From positions 2,294,001 through 2,358,000 of the forward strand of contig NZ_HG992749.1 in NCBI RefSeq assembly GCF_905175385.1: DNA of 64,000 bases. Reading direction: 5' to 3'. Source of the stretch: Vibrio sp. B1FLJ16. GTDB taxonomy: Bacteria; Pseudomonadota; Gammaproteobacteria; Enterobacterales; Vibrionaceae. This document shows positions 1 through 10,420 of this stretch, one piece after another. The notes beneath the pieces are model-generated. The model searched no databases. It was not told where the DNA came from and saw only the letters and a program-made list of their open reading frames with translations. The translations under genes were made by a program, and so were the position numbers. Numbering within the stretch: position 1 is the stretch's first letter; every line of letters begins with the position of its first letter.

Positions 1-2
1 TC

Positions 3-83
3 CTTTACGCGATCGGTGCAAAACGTAAACCTGCACCAAAGAAAGCAAAGAAGCTTGAAGCAGTTGAAGAAGAAGCTGCATAA
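3..83 (+). CDS. C-terminal end of an unidentified protein (partial)
   Basis: Reading frame 3 is open from the window edge to a TAA at 81-83 and encodes a tail that begins LYAIGAKRKPAPKKAKK and ends in an acidic stretch, VEEEAA. A lysine/proline-rich then glutamate-rich tail followed at once by a strong terminator is what the end of a real gene looks like. The hydrophobic start of the fragment might be the end of a membrane segment. Too little remains to name a family. Confidence 0.6.
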   Translation, partial: LYAIGAKRKPAPKKAKKLEAVEEEAA

Positions 84-101
84 ATTGCTTATAAGCATCA
101 G

Positions 102-131
102 AAAAAACGCCGCTGTTTGCGGCGTTTTTTT
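102..131 (+). terminator. Rho-independent terminator after the partial gene
   Basis: A GC-rich stem (ACGCCGC paired with GCGGCGT around TGTTT) is followed by a run of seven T and begins 18 bases after the stop codon. Confidence 0.85.
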
Positions 132-300
132 ATGGATTCAATTTGAGTTCTCTGAGCTCTGGAGGCTTCCCACGCCTCACAGCCAGCATTTCCAATCAGA
201 CAGACATATCTCTTAAAAGACAAAAGGTATCCATCTACGGACTTTATCCCCTTACCCTCTTTAAACTGCCCGATAGTCTCTTTATGATGACTATCAACTT

Positions 301-461
301 ATACCAATCACAGTAAGTAAGTGTTCAGAAATAGCGTAGGAAAAATGCTTGAGAACAAGGCAGAATTTTTGATAAGTAGTTATTCTACAATCAAAAATTG
401 TAACGCAGTTATCGAGTATTTTAACAAGCTAGAATGAGCAGTTATTTACTACGATTGGTAT
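301..461. repeat. MITE-like palindromic element, about 161 bp
   Basis: The stretch starts ATACCAATC and ends GATTGGTAT, which are exact reverse complements. An inner pair, AATTTTTGAT and ATCAAAAATT, surrounds the centre, so the whole element could fold into a long hairpin. It has no credible ORF. It fills most of the 450-bp gap between the terminator at 131 and dapD; the rest of that gap shows nothing I can identify. It resembles non-autonomous palindromic repeats common between Vibrio genes. Mobility and family are inferred. Confidence 0.65.
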
Positions 462-534
462 TGATACCACTTTACAGAAAATAACGTCTTGTCAGTGAAC
501 AGACGAGACCAGACTCAATAGACGGAGATCAACT

Positions 535-1566
535 ATGGCTTTCTTTTCTCTAGCCTTTGGTACGGCAACTAAAAACCGCGACGGCAAAATCATCGAAGCG
601 TTTTTCCCAAACCCAGTTCTTAACCCAAGCGACGAGCTGGTAAACGCACTAGCTTCAGTAGCAGGTTACGAGCAAGGCAACCAAGCTATCGAGATCTCTG
701 CAGCACAAAGCGCAGATCTGGCGACTGCTTTCGAAGCTAACGGCGACGCTGCTAACGCATCATTTGCCGCTAAGGCAGCTGAATCAGCGCAACCTCTAGT
801 ACTGGTTATCCTAGCAACTGACGAGCAGCCACAATCTGTTGCTGAAGGTTTCCTGAAGCTACAACTTATCTCTAACCGTCTTGTTAAGCCACACGGTACA
901 GTACTAGACGGCATCTTTGGTCTGCTGCACAACATCGCATGGACAAACGAAGGTCCAATCGACCTGCCTGAACTCGCTGAGCGTCAAATCGAAGCGCGTC
1001 TTGCTGGCCGTACACTAAGCGTCGATTGTGTAGACAAGTTCCCTAAAATGGTCGACTACGTGGTTCCAACTGGTATTCGTATCGCTGATACCTCTCGTGT
1101 ACGTCTTGGTGCACATGTGGGTGAAGGCACAACGGTTATGCACGAAGGTTTCATCAACTTCAACGCTGGTACTACAGGTGTGAGCATGGTTGAAGGTCGT
1201 ATCTCTGCAGGTGTTGTGGTAGACAACGGTTCTGACATCGGTGGTGGTGCATCTATCATGGGTACGCTATCAGGCGGCGGTACTGTGGTTGTGTCTATCG
1301 GTGAGAACTCACTACTGGGCGCGAACGCTGGTCTTGGCTTCCCGCTAGGTGACCGTTGTACTCTTGAATCTGGTCTGTACGTTACAGCAGGTACTAAAGT
1401 TCGCATGCTGGATAGAGAAGGTAACGAAGTAGAAATCGTTAAAGCTCGCGACCTTGCTGGCGTATCTGACCTGCTATTCCGTCGCAACTCTCAAACTGGC
1501 CAGGTTGAGTGTCTTGCCAACAAGAGCGCGGTTGAACTGAACAGCGAACTGCACTCTAACAACTAA
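535..1566 (+). CDS. dapD: 2,3,4,5-tetrahydropyridine-2,6-dicarboxylate N-succinyltransferase
   Basis: DapD transfers succinyl from succinyl-CoA to tetrahydrodipicolinate in the succinylase branch of lysine and meso-diaminopimelate synthesis, in the cytoplasm. The 343-residue product has the long form of the enzyme (the Pseudomonas/Vibrio type, rather than the about 274-residue E. coli type). Imperfect hexapeptide repeats from about residue 175 to 290 (for example VRLGAHVGEGTTV, ISAGVVVDNGSDIGGGASIMG) build the left-handed beta-helix. The ATG is preceded by GGAG. The gene is monocistronic: a repeat-filled gap lies upstream and a strong terminator downstream. Confidence 0.93.
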   Translation: MAFFSLAFGTATKNRDGKIIEAFFPNPVLNPSDELVNALASVAGYEQGNQAIEISAAQSADLATAFEANGDAANASFAAKAAESAQPLVLVILATDEQPQSVAEGFLKLQLISNRLVKPHGTVLDGIFGLLHNIAWTNEGPIDLPELAERQIEARLAGRTLSVDCVDKFPKMVDYVVPTGIRIADTSRVRLGAHVGEGTTVMHEGFINFNAGTTGVSMVEGRISAGVVVDNGSDIGGGASIMGTLSGGGTVVVSIGENSLLGANAGLGFPLGDRCTLESGLYVTAGTKVRMLDREGNEVEIVKARDLAGVSDLLFRRNSQTGQVECLANKSAVELNSELHSNN

Positions 1567-1603
1567 GTTGTTTTGATAACGGTCTGTTGACCTGTACTTT
1601 AAT

Positions 1604-1636
1604 AAATCCCCCGACAGGAAACTGCCGGGGGATTTT
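1604..1636 (+). terminator. Rho-independent terminator of dapD
   Basis: Stem AAATCCCCCG-CAG pairs with CTG-CGGGGGATTT around GAAA and is followed by TTTGTTT. It starts about 40 bases after the dapD stop. Confidence 0.9.
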
Positions 1637-1651
1637 TGTTTCTGCTTGTAT

Positions 1652-1702
1652 ACCCAAAGAAGGGTGATGAAACTGGCAATTGTGACCATCATCCTTTGGG
1701 TT
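1652..1702. repeat. Short imperfect palindrome between dapD and glpK
   Basis: ACCCAAAG-A-AGGGTGATG on the left pairs imperfectly with CATCATCCTTTGGGT on the right around a loop of about 17 bases. There is no T-run, so it is not an obvious terminator. The remainder of this 303-bp gap up to glpK is A+T-rich and must hold the glpK promoter, but I see no clear operator. Confidence 0.5.
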
Positions 1703-1839
1703 CACTAACAGACATGGTATTAAATTCTGATTAAGATTTTCCTTAAAATGTCGCTCTGCCTGATGCAGGACACTTTTGAATAAATCTCTCAATACGGATT
1801 AAATTTGCCCGGCAAAACTCTGTAACACCTAAAATATAA

Positions 1840-3387
<1,548 letters not shown>

Positions 3388-3431
3388 CTCCAGCCCAGCA
3401 AACTCCTTATCGTTCAAAATTTGACCTCCAT

Positions 3432-3465
3432 AAAAACCTCTGTCTTAATTAGACAGAGGTTTTTT
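3432..3465 (+). terminator. Rho-independent terminator between glpK and glpD
   Basis: AAAAACCTCTGTC pairs with GACAGAGGTTTTT around TTAATTA and is followed by a T-run. It suggests glpD has its own promoter or depends on partial read-through. Confidence 0.88.
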
Positions 3466-3496
3466 ATTACTGAAATACATAACCGAGGGCGGCGTT

Positions 3497-5056
3497 ATGA
3501 GTATAAGAACCAGTAATTCGGCAACCGGTATAACTCCGGTGTTGGATATACTCGTTGTCGGAGGAGGTATTAACGGGGCCGGAATAGCCGCGGACGCCGC
3601 AGGTCGAGGGCTGAGCGTCGGGCTCTATGAAGCCAACGACTTTGCATCCGCTACCTCCTCAGCAAGTTCCAAGCTGGTCCATGGCGGACTGCGCTACCTT
3701 GAGCATTATGAATTTCGTCTGGTTTCCGAAGCCCTTGCGGAACGTGAAGTCATTCTGCGCAAAGCTCCACATATCGCACTACCAATGCGTTTTCGCTTGC
3801 CTCATCGTCCCTTTCTTCGCCCGGCTTGGATGATACGTTGTGGGTTATTCCTCTACGACCACCTTGGGAAAAGAACTACATTGCCAGGCAGTAAAACCAT
3901 CAACTTAGCTAAATCGGGGTTGCTCAAGCCAGAAATTAAGATCGGTTTTGAATATTCAGACTGCTGGGTCGATGATGCGCGCTTAGTACTACTCAACGCA
4001 CTCGCCGCCAAGGAAAACAATGCGGAGGTACGCAACTATTGCAGAGTTGAGAAAGCCCATCGAGAAAGCGGTATCTGGCACGTCACTATCCACAACATAA
4101 TGACGGACCAACGTTTTGAACGTAAGGCCAAAGTTCTGGTTAATGCCGCAGGACCCTGGGTAAAAAACTTCTTTGACGAAGGACTAGCTCAGACCTCTCC
4201 TCGCAACATCCGCTTAATTAAAGGGTCTCATATCGTGGTTCCTCGTATTCACAACGAACCACAAGCTTATATCCTGCAAAACCGAGATAACCGCATCGTC
4301 TTTCTCATCCCGTATTTGGATAAATTCACGATCATAGGTACAACAGATGTTGAATACAGTGGTGATCCGACAAACGTCGCTATCTCTGATGATGAAATTG
4401 ATTATCTGCTCGATATCGTCAACCAGCATTTCATCCACCAGCTGACCCAAGCCGATATCATTTGGTCATACAGTGGCGTTCGCCCTCTGTGTGATGATGA
4501 ATCATCCTCTCCTCAGGCAGTCACACGGGACTATACCCTAGAGCTGGATACCCAGAGTGGACGAGCCCCGCTATTGTCGGTATTTGGTGGCAAACTCACG
4601 ACTTATCGCAAACTAAGCGAAGCTGCGATGAGAAAACTGGCTCCATTCCTGTCCCAAATGGGAGGTAACTGGACAGCCAATCAAGCGCTGCCCGGCGGGA
4701 ATTTCAGTTGCACCCGTGAGCAGTTAGCCACACAGATACAATCTAGATACCGGTGGGCACCCGAAGCGCTCATTCTCCGCTATGTCACTCAGTTTGGTAC
4801 GCAAACATGGGACTTATTGGAAGGGTTCTCTGAGATAGCTGAACTTGGCCAAAGGTTTTCAGAACAAGCCGGCGGTGTGTATCAATGTGAAATCGACTAC
4901 CTAGTCAATCATGAGATGGCTCTGACCGACCAGGATATTTTATGGCGCCGCACAAAACTCGGACTCTACATCAGTGAGGATGAGAAACGCTCGATAGCGG
5001 AATACCTGAAACAAAAGATGCAAAAAAAAGTGGTCAACCTACACCAGGTGAGCTGA
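3497..5056 (+). CDS. glpD: Aerobic glycerol-3-phosphate dehydrogenase
   Basis: Membrane-associated FAD enzyme that oxidises glycerol 3-phosphate to dihydroxyacetone phosphate and passes electrons to quinone. The dinucleotide-binding fold is seen at residues 22-29 (GGGINGAG) within DILVVGGGINGAGIAADAAGRG. The typical FAD-DAO segment SSASSKLVHGGLRYLEHYEFRLV follows. A late SVFGGKLTTYRKLSE motif is also characteristic. The 519 residues are slightly longer than E. coli GlpD (501) because of a short N-terminal extension and C-terminal tail. It completes the glycerol pathway started by glpK. The ATG follows GAGGGCGG. Confidence 0.95.
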   Translation: MSIRTSNSATGITPVLDILVVGGGINGAGIAADAAGRGLSVGLYEANDFASATSSASSKLVHGGLRYLEHYEFRLVSEALAEREVILRKAPHIALPMRFRLPHRPFLRPAWMIRCGLFLYDHLGKRTTLPGSKTINLAKSGLLKPEIKIGFEYSDCWVDDARLVLLNALAAKENNAEVRNYCRVEKAHRESGIWHVTIHNIMTDQRFERKAKVLVNAAGPWVKNFFDEGLAQTSPRNIRLIKGSHIVVPRIHNEPQAYILQNRDNRIVFLIPYLDKFTIIGTTDVEYSGDPTNVAISDDEIDYLLDIVNQHFIHQLTQADIIWSYSGVRPLCDDESSSPQAVTRDYTLELDTQSGRAPLLSVFGGKLTTYRKLSEAAMRKLAPFLSQMGGNWTANQALPGGNFSCTREQLATQIQSRYRWAPEALILRYVTQFGTQTWDLLEGFSEIAELGQRFSEQAGGVYQCEIDYLVNHEMALTDQDILWRRTKLGLYISEDEKRSIAEYLKQKMQKKVVNLHQVS

Positions 5057-5190
5057 TAAGCCCTTAATCGGGTTAACGTCCGAGTTTTTCAGGCATTTTT
5101 GTTTTCTTCTCAAGCAATTATTCATAGACTTTTCATCTCAATACAATCATACTCATGCAAAAATCACTGTCTCATTAGAAGGAAGAGAAT

Positions 5191-6138
5191 ATGGGGTTTA
5201 TGATTGAGCATTGGGATTTTTCTACCCCAGTTGCAACTCAGGAGTCTACAACACCACAAGAGATCCAAGCAAAGCACTGGTACCACTGTGAAAGGCTGCA
5301 TCCTGGTATTCGAGAATGGTTATTAGACAATCAGGTTCCCCGTTCAACCGTAGACCATCTGCTCGCCGATGAAAGCCGCCCGTCTTTCCATCCCCTTGAT
5401 GATGAAAACTTTATGCTGATCCTGCGCGGCATCAACATGAATGAAGATGCCGCACCGGAAGACATGCTCAGTATCCGCATTTTGTATTTTCAGGGTGCGT
5501 TAATTTCCACACGTAAAATCCCATCCCGCGCGATTATGGAAATCCGCCAGGCACTGGCAGAACACAACGGACCGAAAAGTCTTGCAAGTTTACTAAACCA
5601 AATCATCGAAGGGTTAAACGGAAAAATTGATGTGTACCTGGACACGATAGAGGAAACCCTCAATCACTTTGATGTTAATGATGAGTCCACTTACAAGCAT
5701 ATCTCAGCGCAAAAGGCGCTTATCTCTATCAAGCGCTTTATTCGCCCACAGCAATACGCGATCAAAGACTTACTTGAGTCCAATTCTGATCTAGTGGCAT
5801 CCAGACCGCATCAGTATCGCTTTGCACACAACAACATCACACGGATCAACGAAACTATTGATTTTTATCTCGGCGAAGTCGCACTTTTCCAAGAGGAAAT
5901 CAAGCACAACCGTGATGAAAAGACCAATAAAAACAGTTACCTGTTTACTTTGGTCGCAACCATTTTCTTACCAACCAGCTTCCTGACCGGCCTGCTCGGA
6001 ATCAATATCGGCGGTATGCCCGGTGTTGAATCCGGTACGGCGTTCACCTGGTTCTGCGTCGCATTAATCGTGATATTTGCGCTAGAGTGGTTACTGTTCA
6101 AGCGCTTAGGGTTCACCAACAAAGCTGATAAAGAATAA
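5191..6138 (+). CDS. zntB: CorA/ZntB-family divalent metal transporter
   Basis: The 315-residue protein has the CorA/ZntB design: a long soluble N-terminal domain, a helical stalk (about residues 130-250), two C-terminal membrane helices (about 250-272 and 283-303), and a GIN loop (LTGLLGINIGGMPGVES) between them. CorA proper uses GMN, while GIN with the IGG-PG context is typical of ZntB, a zinc transporter. The reach to zinc rather than magnesium or another cation is inferred from that loop. GGAAG precedes the ATG. It stands alone and converges on nnrS across a shared terminator. Confidence 0.8.
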   Translation: MGFMIEHWDFSTPVATQESTTPQEIQAKHWYHCERLHPGIREWLLDNQVPRSTVDHLLADESRPSFHPLDDENFMLILRGINMNEDAAPEDMLSIRILYFQGALISTRKIPSRAIMEIRQALAEHNGPKSLASLLNQIIEGLNGKIDVYLDTIEETLNHFDVNDESTYKHISAQKALISIKRFIRPQQYAIKDLLESNSDLVASRPHQYRFAHNNITRINETIDFYLGEVALFQEEIKHNRDEKTNKNSYLFTLVATIFLPTSFLTGLLGINIGGMPGVESGTAFTWFCVALIVIFALEWLLFKRLGFTNKADKE

Positions 6139-6177
6139 GATGAGTAATAGAGCTACCGTCTGAAAACCATCAAACAT

Positions 6178-6201
6178 AAAGAGGAGCATGCGCTCCTCTT
6201 T
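6178..6201. terminator. Bidirectional terminator between zntB and nnrS
   Basis: AAAGAGGAGC pairs perfectly with GCTCCTCTTT around ATGC in the convergent gap, and either strand ends in a short T-run. Confidence 0.8.
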
Positions 6202-6216
6202 CTAGATCAAAAGTCG

Positions 6217-7401
6217 TTAGCCGGGGTGGCCATCAATGCGGGGAGTCACCAACATAGCGTCAAACCGCCAGATAAACATTCCAAACGCTAAAATCCATAG
6301 CCCGCCACTGATATCAATCCACAGCATCATGTTTGCCGGGTCAAATATCACCGCAAAGCTGCGAACCAAAGCGGCAGCAATAACAGACACAAAAGCAATG
6401 GCCATATTCGGACCTTTATAAATCATGCGTCCGGTATGCCCCATGGTAACACGAGTGATCATCGCCAGAATCAAACCACCCAGTGCGCCAACCGAGAACA
6501 AGTGAATCAGGTTATGGGCGGCAAATGCATCACCCCATGAACCACGCAGCAATAAACTCGCAGCTAAACACAGGTAGGCAGCATGCAGTGACCAAACTAA
6601 CGGCTCACTTAAGGTTAGCCAAGGTCTCCAACGCAAGAAACGGATAAGCTGCGCGATACCAGCAAACAACATTAGGGGATTGCCGAGCTCTGCGAATATT
6701 ACAGGGAAAAAGCTCAAGATAAACAACATCACCAGTGGCAGGTTTGCAAACCAGTCAAGTAAAACCATAGGTTGCGCTTTTTCGAAATTAAAACGACGCG
6801 CCGTGAAAAATGGGATCACCCGTCCCCCCATCACAGAAAGTAGTAACGTAAACCACCACAACATGGCTTGCCAGACCGCTGAGGCCGTAAATGGCGGCAT
6901 ACCTTTCACCGTCGCATAACTGGCGAAATTAGCAAATATCGCCAGTAAGAACAGCGGTACGAAAAAAAGATTACGCCATCCTTTTACGCGGTAGACACGA
7001 ATGCCCACCTCATAAGCGACAGACAACAAAAACAGTGCTTCTATTGTGCTGGTTAACCATAATGGCGCTGGCGTCCAAAACAGTATTCTGGGGACAAGCC
7101 ACAAACCAAAAATAGCGAACAATGTGTAATGTTTCGTACCATTGATTCCGGTCCAGTTCTGCACTGCAGTCAATACAAACCCAGCAACAATAGCCATTGA
7201 GAAGCCAAACAGCATTTCGTGAACATGCCACCACAGCGCCGGTACAGCTAGAGCATCGGGTTGCCCGGTCTTGAACATCCATACCCACAGAGCAATCGCA
7301 ATAACGGCATAGATAGCGCCGAATAGGAAAAACGGTCTAAACCCTAAACGTAGCCACGCGGGGATTTTCTCTTCCACTTTTTTATCAGTGATATTCAGCA
7401 T
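6217..7401 (-). CDS. nnrS: NnrS family heme/copper-binding membrane protein
   Basis: The 394-residue polytopic protein has about 12 hydrophobic segments and the NnrS hallmarks near the start: RLGFRPFFLFGA, then WWHVHEMLFGFSMAIVAGFVLTAVQNWTG, with several conserved histidines. NnrS proteins are linked to nitric-oxide or nitrosative-stress tolerance and are usually under NsrR or related control; the exact biochemistry is not settled. Here it is a single gene, divergent from a gamma-glutamylcyclotransferase-like gene. I could not find a convincing NsrR site in the 174-bp shared upstream region. Confidence 0.85.
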   Translation of the reverse strand: MLNITDKKVEEKIPAWLRLGFRPFFLFGAIYAVIAIALWVWMFKTGQPDALAVPALWWHVHEMLFGFSMAIVAGFVLTAVQNWTGINGTKHYTLFAIFGLWLVPRILFWTPAPLWLTSTIEALFLLSVAYEVGIRVYRVKGWRNLFFVPLFLLAIFANFASYATVKGMPPFTASAVWQAMLWWFTLLLSVMGGRVIPFFTARRFNFEKAQPMVLLDWFANLPLVMLFILSFFPVIFAELGNPLMLFAGIAQLIRFLRWRPWLTLSEPLVWSLHAAYLCLAASLLLRGSWGDAFAAHNLIHLFSVGALGGLILAMITRVTMGHTGRMIYKGPNMAIAFVSVIAAALVRSFAVIFDPANMMLWIDISGGLWILAFGMFIWRFDAMLVTPRIDGHPG

Positions 7402-7575
7402 TATCTTGCCCTCAGGATCGTCTAGGTGCAGGTCATTTCATCATCAGCCTTGATGCTAGCATAAACACACATAAAATATACATGTTAAGAATTAAGATTA
7501 TACTTTAGAGGTAATAATTGTGCTTAAATGATGAGTTAGGTATAAACAGCTAAAGTAAACAGGGACACTAATAAA

Positions 7576-8127
7576 ATGTATATATTCGGCTATGGCAGCC
7601 TGATAAATTCCGCTTCACGCAAATTAACCGGACAGACCGGCAGTGCAATTCCGGTTATCGCTCATGGCTTAGTACGCCATTGGGGAAAAATCGATGACAG
7701 CTACACGCTTTCTCCGCTGATCGTCAATGAAGGAGAAGGTCAGGTAAATGGTGTGCTACTTGAAGTTGATGAAACGGCTTTAGCCGAGTTTGATCGCCGC
7801 GAACGTGGTTATCACCGCATTCAGATTCATCCAGACCAAATAGAGACCGAAGCAGAGTTTAACCGTGAGCATGCTATTTGGGTTTATGTGAAAGATGAGC
7901 CGTTACCTCCCTGCTCTAACACTCCGATTATGCAAAGCTACGTTGATACCGTTCTGGCAGGTTGTCTGGAAGTTTCACACGCCTTTGCAGAGCACTTTGT
8001 CCGTCATACTGTCGGCTGGCATCACGTGAAAGAGAACGACAGACATGCTCCTAAGTACGGCAACCTCGCGGGCGTTCAAGAACATCACTATGAGTTAATA
8101 GATGCTTTGATCGCTCAGCACATTTAA
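7576..8127 (+). CDS. Gamma-glutamylcyclotransferase / AIG2-like family protein
   Basis: The 183-residue protein opens with MYIFGYGSLIN, the substrate-binding YGSL motif of the gamma-glutamylcyclotransferase fold. A likely catalytic glutamate follows in the DRRERGY segment (about residue 75). The family cyclises gamma-glutamyl amines or peptides to 5-oxoproline or acts on related gamma-glutamyl compounds; the substrate cannot be told from sequence. It is a single gene transcribed away from nnrS, with a GalR-type operator directly downstream that belongs to galR. Confidence 0.7.
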   Translation: MYIFGYGSLINSASRKLTGQTGSAIPVIAHGLVRHWGKIDDSYTLSPLIVNEGEGQVNGVLLEVDETALAEFDRRERGYHRIQIHPDQIETEAEFNREHAIWVYVKDEPLPPCSNTPIMQSYVDTVLAGCLEVSHAFAEHFVRHTVGWHHVKENDRHAPKYGNLAGVQEHHYELIDALIAQHI

Positions 8128-8148
8128 TCGGGTAGTTAGACACCTCAA

Positions 8149-8165
8149 TGTGTAACGTTTACACA
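8149..8165. promoter_or_regulatory. GalR-type operator upstream of galR
   Basis: TGTGTAACGTTTACACA is a near-palindrome of the LacI/GalR operator class, one base shorter than the 18-bp sites before galE. It lies 128 bp upstream of the galR start, consistent with autoregulation (inferred). Confidence 0.6.
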
Positions 8166-8292
8166 AAAATAAAACCAATAAATACAATAAATAAGCACTT
8201 TACTAGTCATAACGTTAAATAGAAAATTGCACTTGTTACACATTAGGTGTTTAATACCCTAAATTACGTTACTAGTGCTGTAAGGAACCCCA

Positions 8293-9291
8293 ATGGCAAC
8301 CATCAAGGATGTCGCAAAAGAAGCCGGTGTATCGGTCGCGACCGTTTCACGAGTGATCAACAAGTCACCAAAAGCGAGCCAGACATCTATTGATGCAGTG
8401 ACACACGCGATGCGTAAACTAGGTTACCGGCCAAATGCCGCTGCACGTGCGCTAGTAAGCCAAAGTACCAACACGATTGGTGTACTGGTGAGTGATGTTT
8501 CTGATCCTTTTTTCGGTACCCTGGTAAAATCCGTCGATAATGTAGCGCGTGAAAACGGTAAACATATTTTGATCGGTAACGGTTACCACAACGCAAGCGA
8601 TGAGCGCCGTGCTCTAGAGCTGTTGGTCAACAGCCGTTGTGATGCACTTGTCATTCACGCTAAAGGGCTTTCTGATGAAGAGCTGATCGAATATGCCAAA
8701 GAGGTAAAAGGACTTGTGCTGATCAACCGCCATATTCCTGAAATAGCTGAACGCTGTATCTCTCTGGATAACAGTAAAGGCGCTTATCTGGCAACAGAGT
8801 ACCTTATCCGCCACGGGCACACTAAGATCGCATGCATCACCTCTTCTCATGATATTGAAGATACCAAAGAACGTCTGCATGGTTATCAAGCCGCTCTTCT
8901 AGAGCACGGTATTGAGCTGTCAAAAAGCTATATAGAATATGGCGAGCCAAACAGTGACGGCGGTGAAGTGGCCATGACAAACCTGCTGACTAAATCCCTT
9001 GAGATAACAGGCGTAGTTGCTTACAACGACCACATGGCAGCTGGTGCGTTAGCGACACTCGATCAAAACGGCATCGCCGTACCGGAAAAAGTATCCATGG
9101 TCGGGTTCGATGACGGTTTAATTGCCCGCTTTGTACATCCAAGCCTAACGACTATCCGATACCCTATCGAAATCATGGCAGAGCGCGCGGCGCGTTTAGC
9201 ACTAGCCTTATCCCGAGATGAAAATGTAGAAGAAGAAACTGCGATTTTCAGTCCTACTCTGGTACGCCGAAATTCCGTCGCACAAGTGTAA
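8293..9291 (+). CDS. galR: LacI-family galactose operon repressor
   Basis: Dimeric DNA-binding repressor released by galactose. The N-terminal helix-turn-helix is IKDVAKEAGVSVATVSRVIN (residues 3-22), with hinge helix around NAAARALVSQ and a periplasmic-binding-like effector domain beginning TNTIGVLVSDVSDPFFG. Length 332 fits GalR/GalS (about 340). It is convergent with the galETKM operon, and three operators of its class are visible (8149-8165, 14060-14077, 14161-14178). GalS rather than GalR cannot be excluded, but only one copy is present here. Confidence 0.88.
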   Translation: MATIKDVAKEAGVSVATVSRVINKSPKASQTSIDAVTHAMRKLGYRPNAAARALVSQSTNTIGVLVSDVSDPFFGTLVKSVDNVARENGKHILIGNGYHNASDERRALELLVNSRCDALVIHAKGLSDEELIEYAKEVKGLVLINRHIPEIAERCISLDNSKGAYLATEYLIRHGHTKIACITSSHDIEDTKERLHGYQAALLEHGIELSKSYIEYGEPNSDGGEVAMTNLLTKSLEITGVVAYNDHMAAGALATLDQNGIAVPEKVSMVGFDDGLIARFVHPSLTTIRYPIEIMAERAARLALALSRDENVEEETAIFSPTLVRRNSVAQV

Positions 9292-9310
9292 TAATTTGAT
9301 TACCGCAATA

Positions 9311-9340
9311 AAAAAAGGTGGGCATGTAGCCCACCAAAAA
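9311..9340 (-). terminator. Terminator of the gal operon
   Basis: GGTGGGC and GCCCACC pair around ATGTA. On the minus strand the stem is followed by seven T, so it serves galM; on the plus strand it lies just beyond galR but has no T-run. Confidence 0.85.
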
Positions 9341-9346
9341 CGCTAT

Positions 9347-10414
9347 CTAAAATTCAAACTGATATACGGTCTGATGCTGATAGCAGTCCCCAGAGCTCAA
9401 CACCCCACTGTTGAGTCCCCATTCTGGTTTGTTTGGCCCGTCCGGAAAGTACTGTGTTTCCAGAGCAAGACCGTCATACGCTTGATAAACTTTGCTCGCT
9501 CCCGGCGTTCCTGTTAAGAAATTTCCTGAATAAAACTGGATAGCGGGTTTAGTGGTTTTGACTTTCATTACCACATCTTCTTGCGGAGCAATCAGAATTG
9601 CAGCGATAGACACACCATCGGTCACTTCAGGCTTGAACACAAAGGCGTGATCGTAGCCAGCAGCGGTCTTCTGATCCTGTTCGGTAAGAAAATCCTGCCC
9701 GACTCTTTTTTGCTCGATGAAATCAAAACTCGTACCAGCAACAGGCTTTTGCTCACCGGTAGGAATTAACCCTGTATCAGTTGGTAAGTAATGTGATGCG
9801 TGAAGCTGCAAGGAATGCTCTAATCCATTTACATCACTCTGTTCACCGGCCAGATTAAAGTAAGCATGGTTAGTTAAGTTCAGCGGCGATGTTTTATCAA
9901 TAGTCGCGTCATAGGCGATGACCAACTCGTTCTCGTCAGTCAGGGTGTAAGTGACCTTAACATCGAGATTACCCGGATAGCCCTGATCGCCGTCTTCTGA
10001 ATGAAGCGTAAAGACCACGCACTGTTCACCTTGTTCAGCAACGGTCCAGCGGCTCTTGTCAAAACCTTGTAGGCCACCGTGAAGCGCGTTTTCACCATTA
10101 TTGATATCGAGTTGGTAGCAGTTGCCATCAACGGTAAACTGACCTTTTGCAATACGGTTAGCGAAGCGGCCGACAATAGCACCAAAGTAAGCGTCCTGCT
10201 TCATGTGCTCAGCCATGTTCTCTGAACGCAGTAACACTTCACGAGATTCGTCATTGACAGGTAAAGTACAGCTCAGCCAGGTAGCACCAATATCCATAAA
10301 CGATACTGTCATGCCATTTGAGTTAGTAAGATGGATTAGCTTTGCCGGCTGACCGTCAAATGACGGGGTTTCTGCCATCGCCTGTTCTAACTGTTCAAAA
10401 TGTGTTGTCATCAC
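9347..10414 (-). CDS. galM: Aldose 1-epimerase (galactose mutarotase)
   Basis: Interconverts beta- and alpha-D-galactose, supplying the alpha anomer to galactokinase. The 355-residue protein shows the family's catalytic histidine in NLTNHAYFNLAGE (about residue 181) and catalytic glutamate in LALETQYFPDGPN (about residue 320). The first gene step of substrate recognition, NRIAKGQFTVDG, is also present. It is the last gene of galE-galT-galK-galM, starting 6 bp after the galK stop, so the two are probably translationally coupled. Confidence 0.93.
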   Translation of the reverse strand: MMTTHFEQLEQAMAETPSFDGQPAKLIHLTNSNGMTVSFMDIGATWLSCTLPVNDESREVLLRSENMAEHMKQDAYFGAIVGRFANRIAKGQFTVDGNCYQLDINNGENALHGGLQGFDKSRWTVAEQGEQCVVFTLHSEDGDQGYPGNLDVKVTYTLTDENELVIAYDATIDKTSPLNLTNHAYFNLAGEQSDVNGLEHSLQLHASHYLPTDTGLIPTGEQKPVAGTSFDFIEQKRVGQDFLTEQDQKTAAGYDHAFVFKPEVTDGVSIAAILIAPQEDVVMKVKTTKPAIQFYSGNFLTGTPGASKVYQAYDGLALETQYFPDGPNKPEWGLNSGVLSSGDCYQHQTVYQFEF

Positions 10415-10420
10415 TTCCCC

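Noticed and set aside
16..216. 66-codon ORF at the window start
   Set aside because: Overlaps the real C-terminal frame and crosses its terminator.
1056..1487. Long antisense ORF across dapD
   Set aside because: It is a shadow of dapD codons in another frame with no recognisable product.
7402..7575. NsrR site before nnrS
   Set aside because: A+T-rich palindromic fragments were present, but none matches the paired half-sites well enough.
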